NCBI RefSeq assembly: GCF_023101085.1
Contig: NZ_CP064703.1
Location: 3,038,001-3,102,000 of the forward strand
Origin: Bradyrhizobium sp. 170
GTDB lineage: Bacteria; Pseudomonadota; Alphaproteobacteria; Rhizobiales; Xanthobacteraceae
Direction: 5' to 3'
DNA: 64,000 nt
The notes below the pieces were generated by a model. It had not been told where the DNA came from. It ran no database searches and worked only from the letters and a program-made list of their open reading frames with translations. Both the position numbers and the translations under genes were made by a program. Every line of letters begins with the position of its first letter. The first letter of the stretch is position 1. Below are positions 35,585 to 44,989 of the stretch, piece by piece.

Positions 35585-35666
35585 GCAATTTCTTTCATGC
35601 GTTTTCTCTTCCTGCGCCAAGACCTTGCGTCGGTATCTTGAGGTGCTTGCAGATTCCTCGGAAGCA

Positions 35667-36740
35667 CTACTCGGCCGCTTCGGCCTGCCGGTCGATCGCA
35701 AGCGCGCCTTCCTTGATGAGTGGAATCAAGTCGCGGCCGATCGCCATCGTGTCGTGCGGGTTCTCGAAACCGCGCAGCAGAAACGAATGAATCCCGAGCC
35801 GGTAATACTCCAGCACCGCCGCCGCAATCTGCTCCGGCGTTCCGACCAGGCACGATGTATTGCCGGGTGCGCCGGTGGCGCGCGCGATCCCCATCCACAG
35901 CCGCTCGTCATGCACGTCGCCGCGCTCGGCGTAGCCGAGCAGGCGTTCGGCGGAACGGTTGGTCGGCTGCGGCGCCGCGCCGGTCTTGCGCTCGACGTCC
36001 GCCAGCAGGGCGTTGGCCTTGTCCCACGCCGCGCCCTCGGTCGCCGCCATGATCGGCCGCAGCGACATGTTGAAGCCGACGTTGCGCCCAAAGGCTGCGG
36101 CGCGCCGGCGGAAGTCCTGCACGCGCTCCCGCGTCTCCTTGAGCGGCTCGCCGAAGATCGCGAACACGTCGCAATGCCTCGCGCCCATCTCCAGCGCCCC
36201 TTCCGATGAGCCGCCGAAGAACAGCGGCGGGCAGGGCTGCTGATATGGCTTGATGTCGGAGTAACCGCCCTCGACGCGGTAGAACTCACCTTTGTGATCG
36301 ATCGGAGTGTCGCTGGTCCAGAGCCGGCGCATCACGTCCAGATACTCACCGGCGCGGCGGTAGCGGTCATTCTTGGGCAGGAAGTCGCCTTCGCTGGCCT
36401 GGTCCGCGTCGCTGGTACCAGCGATGATATGCAGCGCCAGCCGACCCTGCGTGAGCTGGTCGAAAGTCGCGACCTGCCGCGCCGCCAGCGCCGGCGCCAC
36501 CGAGCCCGGCCGGTGCGCGATCAGGAACTTGATCCGTTCGGTGTGGTCGGCCGCGTAGAGCGCAATCGCGAAACCTTCGGCAGCCGAGGCGTAATATCCA
36601 ACGAGAACAGAATCATAGTTCCACTGCTCGTGCAGACGGGTGAAGTCGATCACCCATTGCCGCGATATCTGCCCCTTGATGAGGTGAACCGCGACGCCTT
36701 CCTGCTGCGTGCCGATCATTCCGATGATTCTTGCGGGCAT
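35667..36740 (-). CDS. LLM-class (SsuD-like) flavin-dependent monooxygenase
   Basis: A 357-residue bacterial-luciferase-like protein. Features of the alkanesulfonate-monooxygenase group: FLIAHRPGSVAPALAARQVATFDQLTQGRLALHIIAGTSDADQ, FFGGSSEGALEMGARHCDVFAIFGEPL and LLRGFENPHDTMAIGRDLIPLI. The start at 36740 fits the family N-terminus. It would use FMNH2 from a separate reductase to oxidise a sulfonate or similar compound. A second member is at 60220-61320. Confidence 0.88.
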   Translation of the reverse strand: MPARIIGMIGTQQEGVAVHLIKGQISRQWVIDFTRLHEQWNYDSVLVGYYASAAEGFAIALYAADHTERIKFLIAHRPGSVAPALAARQVATFDQLTQGRLALHIIAGTSDADQASEGDFLPKNDRYRRAGEYLDVMRRLWTSDTPIDHKGEFYRVEGGYSDIKPYQQPCPPLFFGGSSEGALEMGARHCDVFAIFGEPLKETRERVQDFRRRAAAFGRNVGFNMSLRPIMAATEGAAWDKANALLADVERKTGAAPQPTNRSAERLLGYAERGDVHDERLWMGIARATGAPGNTSCLVGTPEQIAAAVLEYYRLGIHSFLLRGFENPHDTMAIGRDLIPLIKEGALAIDRQAEAAE

Positions 36741-36921
36741 GGGTGTTCCCTCGGGTCTCTTGTCAATTGGAAACGATGAAACGCGGAACAAGGCGGGAAA
36801 GCAAGCAAACGCATCGAGTTGCGGAATGCGCTCAGTGAATTGCTGCGCTGCGTCAGATGGGGGACCCATCCGCTGAAGGCCCGCGTTAGCGGCGTGTCAA
36901 TGTCGCGCAGCGGGAATTTGC

Positions 36922-38064
36922 ATGGACGATATTCTGTCATGGTTCGAACAGGTATTTGGCTGGGTACCGCAATGGATGGTGGGCCTCGGCCTCGTCGTCG
37001 GCGCCATTATCGTTGCGCTGTTCGTGCACGGCATTGGCGCGCGCATCATCAAGCGGGCGCTCGGGGAGCGCTGGCCGGCTGTCACCTTGCTGCTGCAAAG
37101 GATCGCCGGCCCGGCCCGGCTGGCGCTTTGTCTGGTGGCCGTGGCGCTGGTGCTGCCGCTGGCGCCGCTGAACGACGCGCTTCGTGAGCAGCTCCGGCAC
37201 TTTTTCATCGTCGCCGTCATCGCGCTGATCGGATGGATAACGGTCCGCGCGGTGGACATGGGGGCGGCGCGCTATCTGCAGCGCTTTCGCCTCGATACCG
37301 ACGAGAATTTTCTCGCCCGCAAACACGTTACCCAGGTCCGCGTCTTCAAGCGCGTGATCGATACCTTGATCGTTATCATTGCCGTTTCCACCGCCCTGAT
37401 GACCTTCGAATCCGTCAAGCAGTATGGCGTCAGCCTGTTCGCCTCCGCCGGCGCCGCCGGTCTGATCCTCGGCCTTGCCGCCCGGCCGTTGCTCTCAAAC
37501 CTGATCGCCGGCGTCCAGATCGCGATCACCCAGCCGATCCGGATCGAGGACGCCGTCATCATCGAGAACGAATGGGGCTGGGTCGAGGACATCGCCTCGA
37601 CCTATGTCGTGATCCGGTTGTGGGACTGGCGCAGAATGGTTGTCCCGCTGTCCTATTTCATCGAACGTCCGTTCCAGAACTGGACCCGCGACACCCAGTC
37701 GCTGATCGGCGTCATCGCCTTTCATGTCGACTACTGCACCGATGTCTCGCGGATCAGGCAGCGGCTCGAACAGGCTGTGCGCGAGTCCAAATTGTGGGAT
37801 GGCGCGGTGGTCAATCTCCAGGTGATCGAGGCCAGCCCGCGGGCGATCGAGCTTCGCGCCCTGGTCAGCGCCAGATCCGCGCCGCAATCCTGGGATCTCC
37901 GCTGCGAGATCAGGGAAAAGCTGCTCGCTTTCATTCGCGAAGAGATGCCCGAAGCGTTCCCGCGCGAACGCGCGCTGATATCGCCTCCGCTCGCCGATTT
38001 CGAAGGCTCCTTCCAGCACGGCGATGCGCCGGCCCGCCCGGTCCCGGTGCGGACCCATAATTGA
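36922..38064 (+). CDS. MscS-family mechanosensitive channel
   Basis: A 380-residue membrane protein with three to four N-terminal helices, the pore-lining helix ASAGAAGLILGLAARPLLSNLIAGVQIAITQPIRIEDAV (about 172-210) and a following beta domain WGWVEDIASTYVVIRLWDWRRMVVPLSYFIERPFQNWTR. It would release solutes on hypo-osmotic shock. It is longer than E. coli MscS because of the extra N-terminal region. Confidence 0.9.
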   Translation: MDDILSWFEQVFGWVPQWMVGLGLVVGAIIVALFVHGIGARIIKRALGERWPAVTLLLQRIAGPARLALCLVAVALVLPLAPLNDALREQLRHFFIVAVIALIGWITVRAVDMGAARYLQRFRLDTDENFLARKHVTQVRVFKRVIDTLIVIIAVSTALMTFESVKQYGVSLFASAGAAGLILGLAARPLLSNLIAGVQIAITQPIRIEDAVIIENEWGWVEDIASTYVVIRLWDWRRMVVPLSYFIERPFQNWTRDTQSLIGVIAFHVDYCTDVSRIRQRLEQAVRESKLWDGAVVNLQVIEASPRAIELRALVSARSAPQSWDLRCEIREKLLAFIREEMPEAFPRERALISPPLADFEGSFQHGDAPARPVPVRTHN

Positions 38065-38207
38065 GGTCCTGCAAAGGGGGAATTCCCCGGCTCCGATGCT
38101 CGCGTTGAAACCGGTCAACGAGGCGGAATCGGCCTTGCTTCCGGTTGTTCCGGCTGTAATGGATACCGCTGAAGCACTTCCTCAAATACACCCAGAAGAA
38201 GAGATCG

Positions 38208-38621
38208 ATGAGCCAACTGATTGTCCGTGCCGGTGAATTCACCTTCCAGGCCCGCTTCGAGGAGCAACTGGCGCCGAAGACGGTCGCCGCCTTTCGCAAG
38301 GCGATGCCCTTCGAGAGCCAGGCGATCCATGTCCGATGGAGCGGCGAGGGGGTCTGGATGCCGCTCGGCGATCTCGATTTCGGCGTCTCCTACGAAAACC
38401 ACACCAGCTATCCCGCGCCTGGCCAGATCATTCTCTATCCCGGCGGCATCAGCGAGACCGAAATCCTGCTCGCCTACGGCGGCGTGCACTTTGCGAGCAA
38501 GATGGGCCAGCTTGCCGGCAATCACTTCATCACCCTGACCTCGGGGTTGGAGAACCTGACCGCGTTCGGCAAGGCCGTACTGTGGAAGGGCGCGCAGAAA
38601 ATCCGCTTCGAGGAAATATAA
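38208..38621 (+). CDS. DUF3830 (cyclophilin-like fold) protein
   Basis: A 137-residue protein: FTFQARFEEQLAPKTVAAFRKAMPFESQAIHVRWSGEGVWMPLG and ENHTSYPAPGQIILYPGGISETEILLAYG are typical of DUF3830. The family is found with amidohydrolase genes for nitrogen compounds. It precedes the puuE-like gene by two bases and is probably translationally linked. Biochemical role unknown. Confidence 0.82.
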   Translation: MSQLIVRAGEFTFQARFEEQLAPKTVAAFRKAMPFESQAIHVRWSGEGVWMPLGDLDFGVSYENHTSYPAPGQIILYPGGISETEILLAYGGVHFASKMGQLAGNHFITLTSGLENLTAFGKAVLWKGAQKIRFEEI

Positions 38622-38623
38622 GC

Positions 38624-39562
38624 GTGGCCGCGCCGACCTACCCGCGCGACTTCCGCGGCTACGGGCGCAACCCGCCCGATCCCAGGTGGCCCGGCAACGC
38701 GCGGGTCGCGGTCCAGTTCGTGGTGAATTTCGAGGAAGGCGGCGAGAACAATGTTCTCGACGGCGATCGCGCCTCGGAGGCGTTCCTGTCCGACGTATTG
38801 GGTGCGCAGCCCTGGCCCGGCCAGCGCCACGCCAATATCGAATCGATGTTCGAATATGGCTCGCGTGCCGGCTTCTGGCGGCTGTGGCGGATGTTCACCG
38901 AACGCAATCTGCCGGTGACCGTGTTCGGCGTGGCGATGGCCTTGAAGCGAAACCCGGATGTGGTCGCCGCCATGAAGGAGGCCGGCTGGGACATCGCCAG
39001 CCACAGCCTGAAATGGATCGAGCACAAGGACATGTCGGAGTCCGAGGAGCGCGTCGAGATCGCGGCGGCGATCCGCGTCCACACCGAGGCGACCGGCGCG
39101 CACCCGCTCGGCTGGTACACCGGACGCTCCTCGATCAATACGCTCAGGCTTTTGATGGAATCCGGCGGTCTGCTTTATCTCTGCGACTCCTACGCCGACG
39201 ACCTGCCATACTGGATCAAGGCGCGCGGCTCGAAGCCGCATCTGGTCATTCCCTATACGCTCGATGCCAACGACATGCGCTTTGTGAATGCGCAGGGTTT
39301 TGGCGGCGGGGATGAGTTCTTCACCTATCTCAAGGACAGCTTTGACGTCCTTTACAGAGAAGGCGAAACCGCGCCGAAGATGATGTCGGTCGGCCTGCAT
39401 TGCCGGATCGTCGGCCGCCCCGGTCGCGCGGCGGCGCTGATGCGGTTTCTCGACTACATCGGACAGCACGAGCGGGTCTGGGTGCCGACGCGGCTGGAGA
39501 TCGCGCAGCACTGGCACGCCAATCTGGCGCATCTCGCCGACAACGCATTCGACATTGGATGA
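38624..39562 (+). CDS. puuE: PuuE-type allantoinase/polysaccharide deacetylase-fold amidohydrolase
   Basis: A 312-residue protein from GTG 38624. It has YPRDFRGYGRNPPDPRWPGNARVAVQFVVNFEEGGENNVLDGD, a signature of PuuE allantoinases, and SRAGFWRLWRMFTERNLPVTVFGVAMAL plus the metal-site helix DIASHSLKWIEHKDMSESEER. PuuE opens the hydantoin ring of allantoin to allantoate. The AllC-like gene overlapping its end supports a purine-derived nitrogen route; an allied cyclic amide is possible. Confidence 0.88.
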   Translation: MAAPTYPRDFRGYGRNPPDPRWPGNARVAVQFVVNFEEGGENNVLDGDRASEAFLSDVLGAQPWPGQRHANIESMFEYGSRAGFWRLWRMFTERNLPVTVFGVAMALKRNPDVVAAMKEAGWDIASHSLKWIEHKDMSESEERVEIAAAIRVHTEATGAHPLGWYTGRSSINTLRLLMESGGLLYLCDSYADDLPYWIKARGSKPHLVIPYTLDANDMRFVNAQGFGGGDEFFTYLKDSFDVLYREGETAPKMMSVGLHCRIVGRPGRAAALMRFLDYIGQHERVWVPTRLEIAQHWHANLAHLADNAFDIG

Positions 39563-39566
39563 GCCG

Positions 39567-40808
39567 ATGCTCGGCGATGAAATCGTAAGCCGGATCAATC
39601 AGCTCGGGACGATTTCCGAGACATCTGAGCATCTGGCGCGGATCTTCCTTTCGCCTGAACATCGCATCGCGGCCGATCTCATCATGTCATGGATGAAGGA
39701 TGCCGGCATGGCGGCGCATCTCGACGCCATCGGCAATGTCTGTGGCCGTTACGAAGGCGACCGCCTGGGGCTGCCATGCCTGATGCTGGGCTCGCACTAC
39801 GACACCGTGCGCGACGCCGGAAAATGGGATGGACCGCTCGGGATCATCACCGCCGTCGCCTGCGTCGCTGATCTGAACCGGCGGGGCGTGCGGTTGCCGT
39901 TTGCGATCGAAATCGTCGGTTTCGCCGACGAGGAGGGCGTGCGATTTTCCTCCACGCTCCTCGGCAGCCGGGCCATCGCCGGAACTTTTGACGAAAGCGT
40001 GCTCAGCACGCGCGATTCGAGCGGCCTCACCATGCGCGAAGCCATGGTGCAGTTTGGGCTGGACCCGGCCAAAATCGGCGCGGCCGCGCGCGCCCGCCGC
40101 GAACTGCATGCCTATGTCGAACTGCATATCGAGCAGGGGCCGGTGCTGGAACAACAGCACCTGCCCGTCGGTGTGGTCACGGCAATATCCGGCGCCACGC
40201 GGCTGGCGGCGAACCTCTCCGGCATGGCGGGACACGCCGGCACGGTGCCGATGGCGCTGCGGCGCGACGCGCTGGCGGGCGCCGCCGAATGCATCGTCGC
40301 GGTCGAGGCGTTCTGCAAGGCGGATGACGCCGGGCTGGTCGGCACGGTCGGCGTCATCAACGCGATGCCCGGCGCCACCAACGTCATTCCGGGGCGGGTA
40401 TCCTTCACGCTGGACATTCGTGCGCCGGCGGACGCCCACCGCAAGCTTGCGGTAGCCGAGATCGTGCGGCGGATCGAGGCGATTGCGAAACGGCGCGAAC
40501 TGTCGCTGCAGATCGACGTCACCCACGAAAACCGCACCGTGCCCTGCGCGCCATGGCTGAAAACGCAGGTCGCCGAAGCCGTTGTCGCCGAAAACTATCC
40601 CGTGTTCGAACTGCCGAGCGGGGCAGGGCATGACGGTATGGCGATGATCGACGTCGCTGACGTCGCCATGCTGTTCGTACGCTGCCGCGGCGGCATCAGC
40701 CATAACCCGGCCGAGCATGTCGAGATCGCCGATGCCGACGCCGGCGCACGCGTGCTGTTGCGGCTGATCGAGAATTTCCGGTCAGGGGAAGAGGGCGGCA
40801 CCGCCTAA
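39567..40808 (+). CDS. allC: M20-family amidase: allantoate amidohydrolase/N-carbamoyl amino acid hydrolase
   Basis: A 413-residue zinc amidohydrolase. Metal ligands are in LGSHYDTVRDAGKWDGPLG, GFADEEGVRFSSTLLGSRAI, ELHIEQGPVLE and the C-terminal GISHNPAEHVE. Dimerisation-domain segment SGMAGHAGTVPMALRRDAL is present. A TTG start at 39555 is possible, but the ATG at 39567 is preferred. With PuuE it would complete allantoin to ureidoglycine/ureidoglycolate; beta-ureidopropionase-type activity is the alternative. Confidence 0.85.
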   Translation: MLGDEIVSRINQLGTISETSEHLARIFLSPEHRIAADLIMSWMKDAGMAAHLDAIGNVCGRYEGDRLGLPCLMLGSHYDTVRDAGKWDGPLGIITAVACVADLNRRGVRLPFAIEIVGFADEEGVRFSSTLLGSRAIAGTFDESVLSTRDSSGLTMREAMVQFGLDPAKIGAAARARRELHAYVELHIEQGPVLEQQHLPVGVVTAISGATRLAANLSGMAGHAGTVPMALRRDALAGAAECIVAVEAFCKADDAGLVGTVGVINAMPGATNVIPGRVSFTLDIRAPADAHRKLAVAEIVRRIEAIAKRRELSLQIDVTHENRTVPCAPWLKTQVAEAVVAENYPVFELPSGAGHDGMAMIDVADVAMLFVRCRGGISHNPAEHVEIADADAGARVLLRLIENFRSGEEGGTA

Positions 40809-40809
40809 T

Positions 40810-40925
40810 CGTAGGATGGGTAGAGCGCAGCGAAACCCATCACCTTGCGCGAGCCCAATCAGGATGCTGACGAAATAAATTCAATATGTATGATGGGTTT
40901 CGCTTCGCTCTCTACCCATCCTACG
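40810..40925. repeat. Long inverted repeat, GTAGGATGGGTAGAGCG family
   Basis: The left arm at 40810-40842 (CGTAGGATGGGTAGAGCGCA onward) and the right arm at 40891-40925 (ending CTCTACCCATCCTACG) are near-perfect reverse complements around an AT-richer loop. It follows the allC stop closely and could terminate transcription or be a REP-type mobile palindrome. Confidence 0.75.
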
Positions 40926-41051
40926 GGACTGCTGCGTCCATTTTTATGACAGTTAGATGACAGGCCACCGCGCTTTCGCGGAGAGACGAATCGATCCTGT
41001 TTGGCTACCAACGCGGTGACCTCGAAGCCTCGGACATCGATCATCCAAGCC

Positions 41052-42434
41052 ATGAATAGCGATATTCCATTTCCGTCACATCGCGAATACCGATTTTATC
41101 AGGGACAGTTTGCGAGCCTCGTCGCCAACGGTATTCAGGCGGTCAATTTTCTCGGCGACCGGTTCATGAGAAAAGCGCACCGCCTGTCATCGGGAATCGA
41201 TGAGCTGTACCGGCACGCAGTCGACAGCGCATTTTCTCCGCAGGAAGCCTTTCTCGTCACGGGGGCGCCGCACGCAACCGCCTATTATCCGCGCGACTTC
41301 GCCTGGTTTTATCCCGATGTTCTCGATCCCGAGACCATCATGGACTCCGACGATGCCATCCGCCGGGTTCGCTTGCTCGAAAAAAGCGTCCGGCTGATGT
41401 TGGAGGCCGTGCGCTCCAACATCGTCACGACCACGATCATTCCGGCCGGCCGCGACCGCTACATCGGCATCAATTACTTTTCGCTGCCTTCGGATACGCT
41501 GTTGGGTATCCTCGCAGGCCTGGACCAAATCATGCGTGGAGACCAAAGGGCATCTTCGTATCTGGCGATGTCGCAAGGCGCGCACGCCGGCCGTCTGTTG
41601 CTCGCCGAGTATCGCGGGGATCTGAAGAAGGCGATACTTCAACTTGCGGAAGCGCTGGAGCCGTTCGAGGACGGCGGCGTCACGGCTTTGCTGTGCGACG
41701 TCACCGCACCGCGTTCCGCGGCAACCGATACCCGCGCCGAACGCAGGCGTTTTGTCACCAATGCATGCGTTTACGCGACTTTTCTGCGCGGGATAAAACT
41801 CGGGGTGATCGACCGGATCGAACTGGAAGCCGTGCTCGGACGTGAACTCTCGCAATACAAGAAGGAGCTGCTCCGGCTGTTCGGCAGGCCCGGCTACATC
41901 AGGCATGCCTTGCACTCCGACTTGCACGCCGGCAGCGAGCCGCCGGCGTTTTCCATTGCGCTCGATTTCGTCAACGTGCACCAGGGATTTTGGGATTTGA
42001 GCGACGAGGCCGAGCGCGCGTTGTTCGCCGCAACGACGGATTTGATACTCGCCGAACCGCGATTTCGAATACCTGATACGTCTCACTTCCTGGTATCCGT
42101 GGATAACCCGCTGAACAAGCTGATCCACAAGATTGCAGCGCCCGCCTATCAGGGACGTTCGTCCTGGCCGACGTTTAACGTCGAATTCGCCGATCGCATG
42201 CTGGAGTATGATGAACACTCCGGCACGCATGGATACAGATCCTGCGCGCAGGACATTTTGCGCGACATTCGTACCGCGACCGAAACGCACGGCGGATATC
42301 AGGAGCTCTTGTCCGAAAACGGTCATAAATATCGCACATGGGCCTATCAGGGCGCGGTCGCTCACTCCTGGTTTCCGCGTTTTCTGTCGGTCTGGCGGCG
42401 GGCATTCGGGACCCCGCTGCTTAACGGCAACTAG
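41052..42434 (+). CDS. Unrecognised 460-residue protein, possibly an (alpha/alpha)6-barrel hydrolase
   Basis: I do not recognise the family with confidence. The protein has no signal peptide or membrane segment. ATAYYPRDFAWFYPDVLDP resembles acid-containing active-site segments of glycosidases with an alpha/alpha barrel, and the repeated helix pairs, NVHQGFWDLSDE and YQGAVAHSWFPRFLSVWRR, fit that fold. The start at 41052 is chosen; a TTG at 41001 is open but weak. It is a single gene, with convergent neighbour seven bases away. The function is open. Confidence 0.6.
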   Translation: MNSDIPFPSHREYRFYQGQFASLVANGIQAVNFLGDRFMRKAHRLSSGIDELYRHAVDSAFSPQEAFLVTGAPHATAYYPRDFAWFYPDVLDPETIMDSDDAIRRVRLLEKSVRLMLEAVRSNIVTTTIIPAGRDRYIGINYFSLPSDTLLGILAGLDQIMRGDQRASSYLAMSQGAHAGRLLLAEYRGDLKKAILQLAEALEPFEDGGVTALLCDVTAPRSAATDTRAERRRFVTNACVYATFLRGIKLGVIDRIELEAVLGRELSQYKKELLRLFGRPGYIRHALHSDLHAGSEPPAFSIALDFVNVHQGFWDLSDEAERALFAATTDLILAEPRFRIPDTSHFLVSVDNPLNKLIHKIAAPAYQGRSSWPTFNVEFADRMLEYDEHSGTHGYRSCAQDILRDIRTATETHGGYQELLSENGHKYRTWAYQGAVAHSWFPRFLSVWRRAFGTPLLNGN

Positions 42435-42440
42435 ACCGCC

Positions 42441-42989
42441 TCACTTCTTGTCGAGAATTGCACCGCGGGCCAATGCGGCCGCGGTCTCAAGCCCGACGTG
42501 GCGCACGAGCGGGTCGGCATGGCGGTGAACCAGCCACCACTCCGCGCCTTGCCTGCGATAGACCAGCGTCACCCGCAGCGACCAGTCCTGGTCCGGCAAG
42601 CCGCCGACCTCGCCGTGCTGACGCTCGATCACTGCAAGGACGACCAGGTCGTTCGACGCGTAGGATTGGACGAGTTCGAGCTTGGCGTCGCCATTCCCAA
42701 AATAGCTGGCGAGCCGCGCCAGCCGCTCGGGACTCATGTCAAAACCCCGGCTGGCTTCACCGCCAAACGGCTGCATCAGGGTAAAGTCTTCGGCGATGCG
42801 CGTCATGCCGGACCATCGGTCCATGTCGCCGCGCATGAAAGCCGAAGCCCGAGCCTCGGACTTCCGGACCAACTCGACAAGTTCCTGCTCTGAAACTGCC
42901 GACATCGGCTCCTGTGCGGCGCTGGCCGACAGCGGCATGGCGAGTGCGGCCTTCAGCGCCAAACGCCTCCAGCGGTTCGATTTGAACAT
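42441..42989 (-). CDS. Exported SnoaL/NTF2-like protein
   Basis: A 182-residue protein with a signal peptide ending near PLSASAA. The rest has the pattern of a DUF4440/SnoaL-like cone-shaped fold: LVRKSEARASAFMRGDMDRWSGMTRIAEDFTLMQPFGG and VTLVYRRQGAEWWLVHRHADPLV. It is probably periplasmic. It is divergent from the LysR pseudogene, which may once have regulated it. Confidence 0.75.
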   Translation of the reverse strand: MFKSNRWRRLALKAALAMPLSASAAQEPMSAVSEQELVELVRKSEARASAFMRGDMDRWSGMTRIAEDFTLMQPFGGEASRGFDMSPERLARLASYFGNGDAKLELVQSYASNDLVVLAVIERQHGEVGGLPDQDWSLRVTLVYRRQGAEWWLVHRHADPLVRHVGLETAAALARGAILDKK

Positions 42990-43089
42990 TTTCGGTGTCT
43001 TTCCATTCGGGTTGGGCCGGCAACCGGCCGGCGGTGCTACCCAAATCCCATTTCAATGATACTGAATCCAGTGATATGATTTCAGCATT

Positions 43090-44099
43090 ATGCTGAACCA
43101 AATTGACCTGTCCCGGATCGATCTCAACCTGCTCGGGCTGTTCGAGATCGTCTTTCAGGAGCGGCATGTCGGCATGTCGGCATGTCGGCCGGTCGGCGGA
43201 ACGGCTGCATCTTTCGCCGTCTGCGATCAGCCATGGCCTTGGCCGCCTGCGCACGCTGCTCGGTGATCCGTTATTCCTGAAAACTCCAAAAGGCGTCGTT
43301 CCTACGGAGCGTGCCTCCCAGCTCGCACCCACGGTGTCCGAGATTCTCGCGCGTATCCGGGGCGTCGTGTCGACGGCAGCTCCGTTCGATCCGCGGCATT
43401 CGACGCGCCGTTTCGTCATTGGCGCGCCGGATGGCGTGTCGGCGGTGATCCTGCCCCCGCTGTTCGTTGCGTGGAGTGGCGCCGGGTGTCGATGTCGGCA
43501 TCCGGCAGCTTCTTCCGGTGCAAGGCTTCACCGCTCCTCATTTGGCGTGGAAGGATGCGTTGAAGGAGCTCGAAGACCGGACGATGGATATTGCGATCAT
43601 TCCATTTGACGATATTCCGGTCCGTTTCCACAAACAGACGCTCTATGAGGAAGAGTTCGTCATTGCCGTGCGCCGTGGCCATTCGTTTCAGCGCAATCCG
43701 ACCCTCAAACGCTACTGCGAGATCGAGCATCTCGTCGTTTCGCATACCGGTGATGTTTCCGGATTCGTGGACGTTGAACTCGCCAGGAAAGGCTTGGCAC
43801 GGCGTGTTGCCCTGACTGTGCCGAATTTCATTTTAGCGCTTTCGGTGCTGGCTGAAACCGAGATGGTTTCCGCGCTGCCGCGAAGGTTCGTGGAGATCCA
43901 TGGCGAGCGCTTCAATATTGCCTCGGTCAAGGCGCCGCTGTCGCTGCCGCGTTTCTCGATCAATGTCGTCCTTCCGAAAGTGGCGATGATGGATGCCGGC
44001 CTTGCCTGGCTGGTCCAGTTGTTGGGACAGGTGCGAACAGGAAATGACAGGTCGTCCGGTCTTCGATCGGGTAAGCGCAACCGCAGCATGCACAGCTAA
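43090..44099 (+). pseudogene. LysR-family regulator, broken by two frameshifts
   Basis: Reading starts at ATG 43090 with LSRIDLNLLGLFEIVFQERHV, then needs a shift at 43162-43185 to continue as GRSAERLHLSPSAISHGLGR, and a second shift near 43465-43480 to join RGVAPGVDVGIRQLLPV. The first lesion is three tandem copies of CGGCATGT where one copy would keep frame. The HTH and the effector domain are otherwise well preserved, so inactivation is recent or conditional. Sequencing error cannot be excluded for the second shift. Confidence 0.8.
43162..43185. repeat. 8-bp tandem repeat, three copies
   Basis: CGGCATGT is repeated three times head to tail inside the start of the LysR reading frame. Removing two copies (16 bp) restores the frame and the expected family sequence. 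Confidence 0.9.
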
Positions 44100-44207
44100 T
44101 GGGCAACTGCTCGCTCGTGATGCGTTCGATGAAGGCGAGCCGAGATCAGCATCCGCGAGTAACAGGCTGACAATACGATTGATTTTCTCCAGGCCGATCG
44201 CCGGCCG

Positions 44208-44223
44208 CCATTGTACACAATGG
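44208..44223. promoter_or_regulatory. GntR-type palindrome CCATTGTACACAATGG
   Basis: A perfect 7-bp inverted repeat with a 2-base centre, containing TTGTACACAA as found in operators of FCD-type GntR regulators. It is 55 bases upstream of the isochorismatase-family gene and just upstream of a TTGACT that could be a -35 box. No GntR gene is close by. Confidence 0.5.
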
Positions 44224-44278
44224 CATGCGCCTTGCTTGACTTCTCCTTAGGAGTTCTCTCGTTCGGGGCGCGTACGTC

Positions 44279-44989
44279 ATGGCGAACTCAGCAAAGCTCG
44301 CAGCAGAGCCGGAGCCGATCGAGCTCGACTGGGCGGCGACCGCGCTTCTCATCATCGACATGCAGCGCGATTTCATGGAGCCGGGCGGCTTTGGCGAGAC
44401 GCTCGGCAATGACGTCAGCCAGCTCGCGCGGGCGGTAAAACCGATCGCCTCCGTGCTGGATGCGGCGCGCGGGGCCGGCATGCTGGTCATTCACACCCGC
44501 GAAGGTCATCTGCCCGACCTGTCCGACGCGCCGCCGGCCAAGGTCGAGCGCGGTGTGCCGTCCTTGCGCATCGGCGATCCCGGGCCGATGGGGCGCATTC
44601 TCATTCGCGGCGAGGCCGGCCACGACATCATTCCCGAATTGTATCCGCTCGACAGCGAGATCGTGATCGACAAGCCGGGCAAAGGCGCGTTCTACGCCAC
44701 CGAGCTCGGCGACGTGCTGCAGCGCTACGGCATCGAGAACCTGCTGGTCTGCGGCGTCACGACAGAGGTCTGCGTCAACACCACCGTGCGCGAAGCCAAT
44801 GACCGCGGCTATCGCTGCGTGGTGCTGGCCGACGGCTGCGCATCCTACTTTCCCGAGTTTCACGAGATGGGCCTGAAGATGATCAAGGCCCAGGGCGGCA
44901 TCTTCGGCTGGGTCTCCGACTCGGCGGCGGTGCTGGAAGCGCTTTCACCGGAGATTCCAAGAACGGCAGTAGCGGGGACATCACGATGA
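44279..44989 (+). CDS. Isochorismatase-family cysteine hydrolase, biuret/ureidoacrylate amidohydrolase-like
   Basis: A 236-residue hydrolase with catalytic Asp27 ([18 protein letters not shown]), Lys132 ([13 protein letters not shown]) and Cys165 ([20 protein letters not shown]). [12 protein letters not shown] and [14 protein letters not shown] resemble biuret hydrolase (BiuH) and RutB-like amidohydrolases, which attack ureido compounds. It is translationally coupled (ATGA) to an NCS2 permease gene, consistent with uptake and hydrolysis of a nucleobase-like or ureide nitrogen source. The exact substrate is inference. Confidence 0.85.
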   Translation: MANSAKLAAEPEPIELDWAATALLIIDMQRDFMEPGGFGETLGNDVSQLARAVKPIASVLDAARGAGMLVIHTREGHLPDLSDAPPAKVERGVPSLRIGDPGPMGRILIRGEAGHDIIPELYPLDSEIVIDKPGKGAFYATELGDVLQRYGIENLLVCGVTTEVCVNTTVREANDRGYRCVVLADGCASYFPEFHEMGLKMIKAQGGIFGWVSDSAAVLEALSPEIPRTAVAGTSR

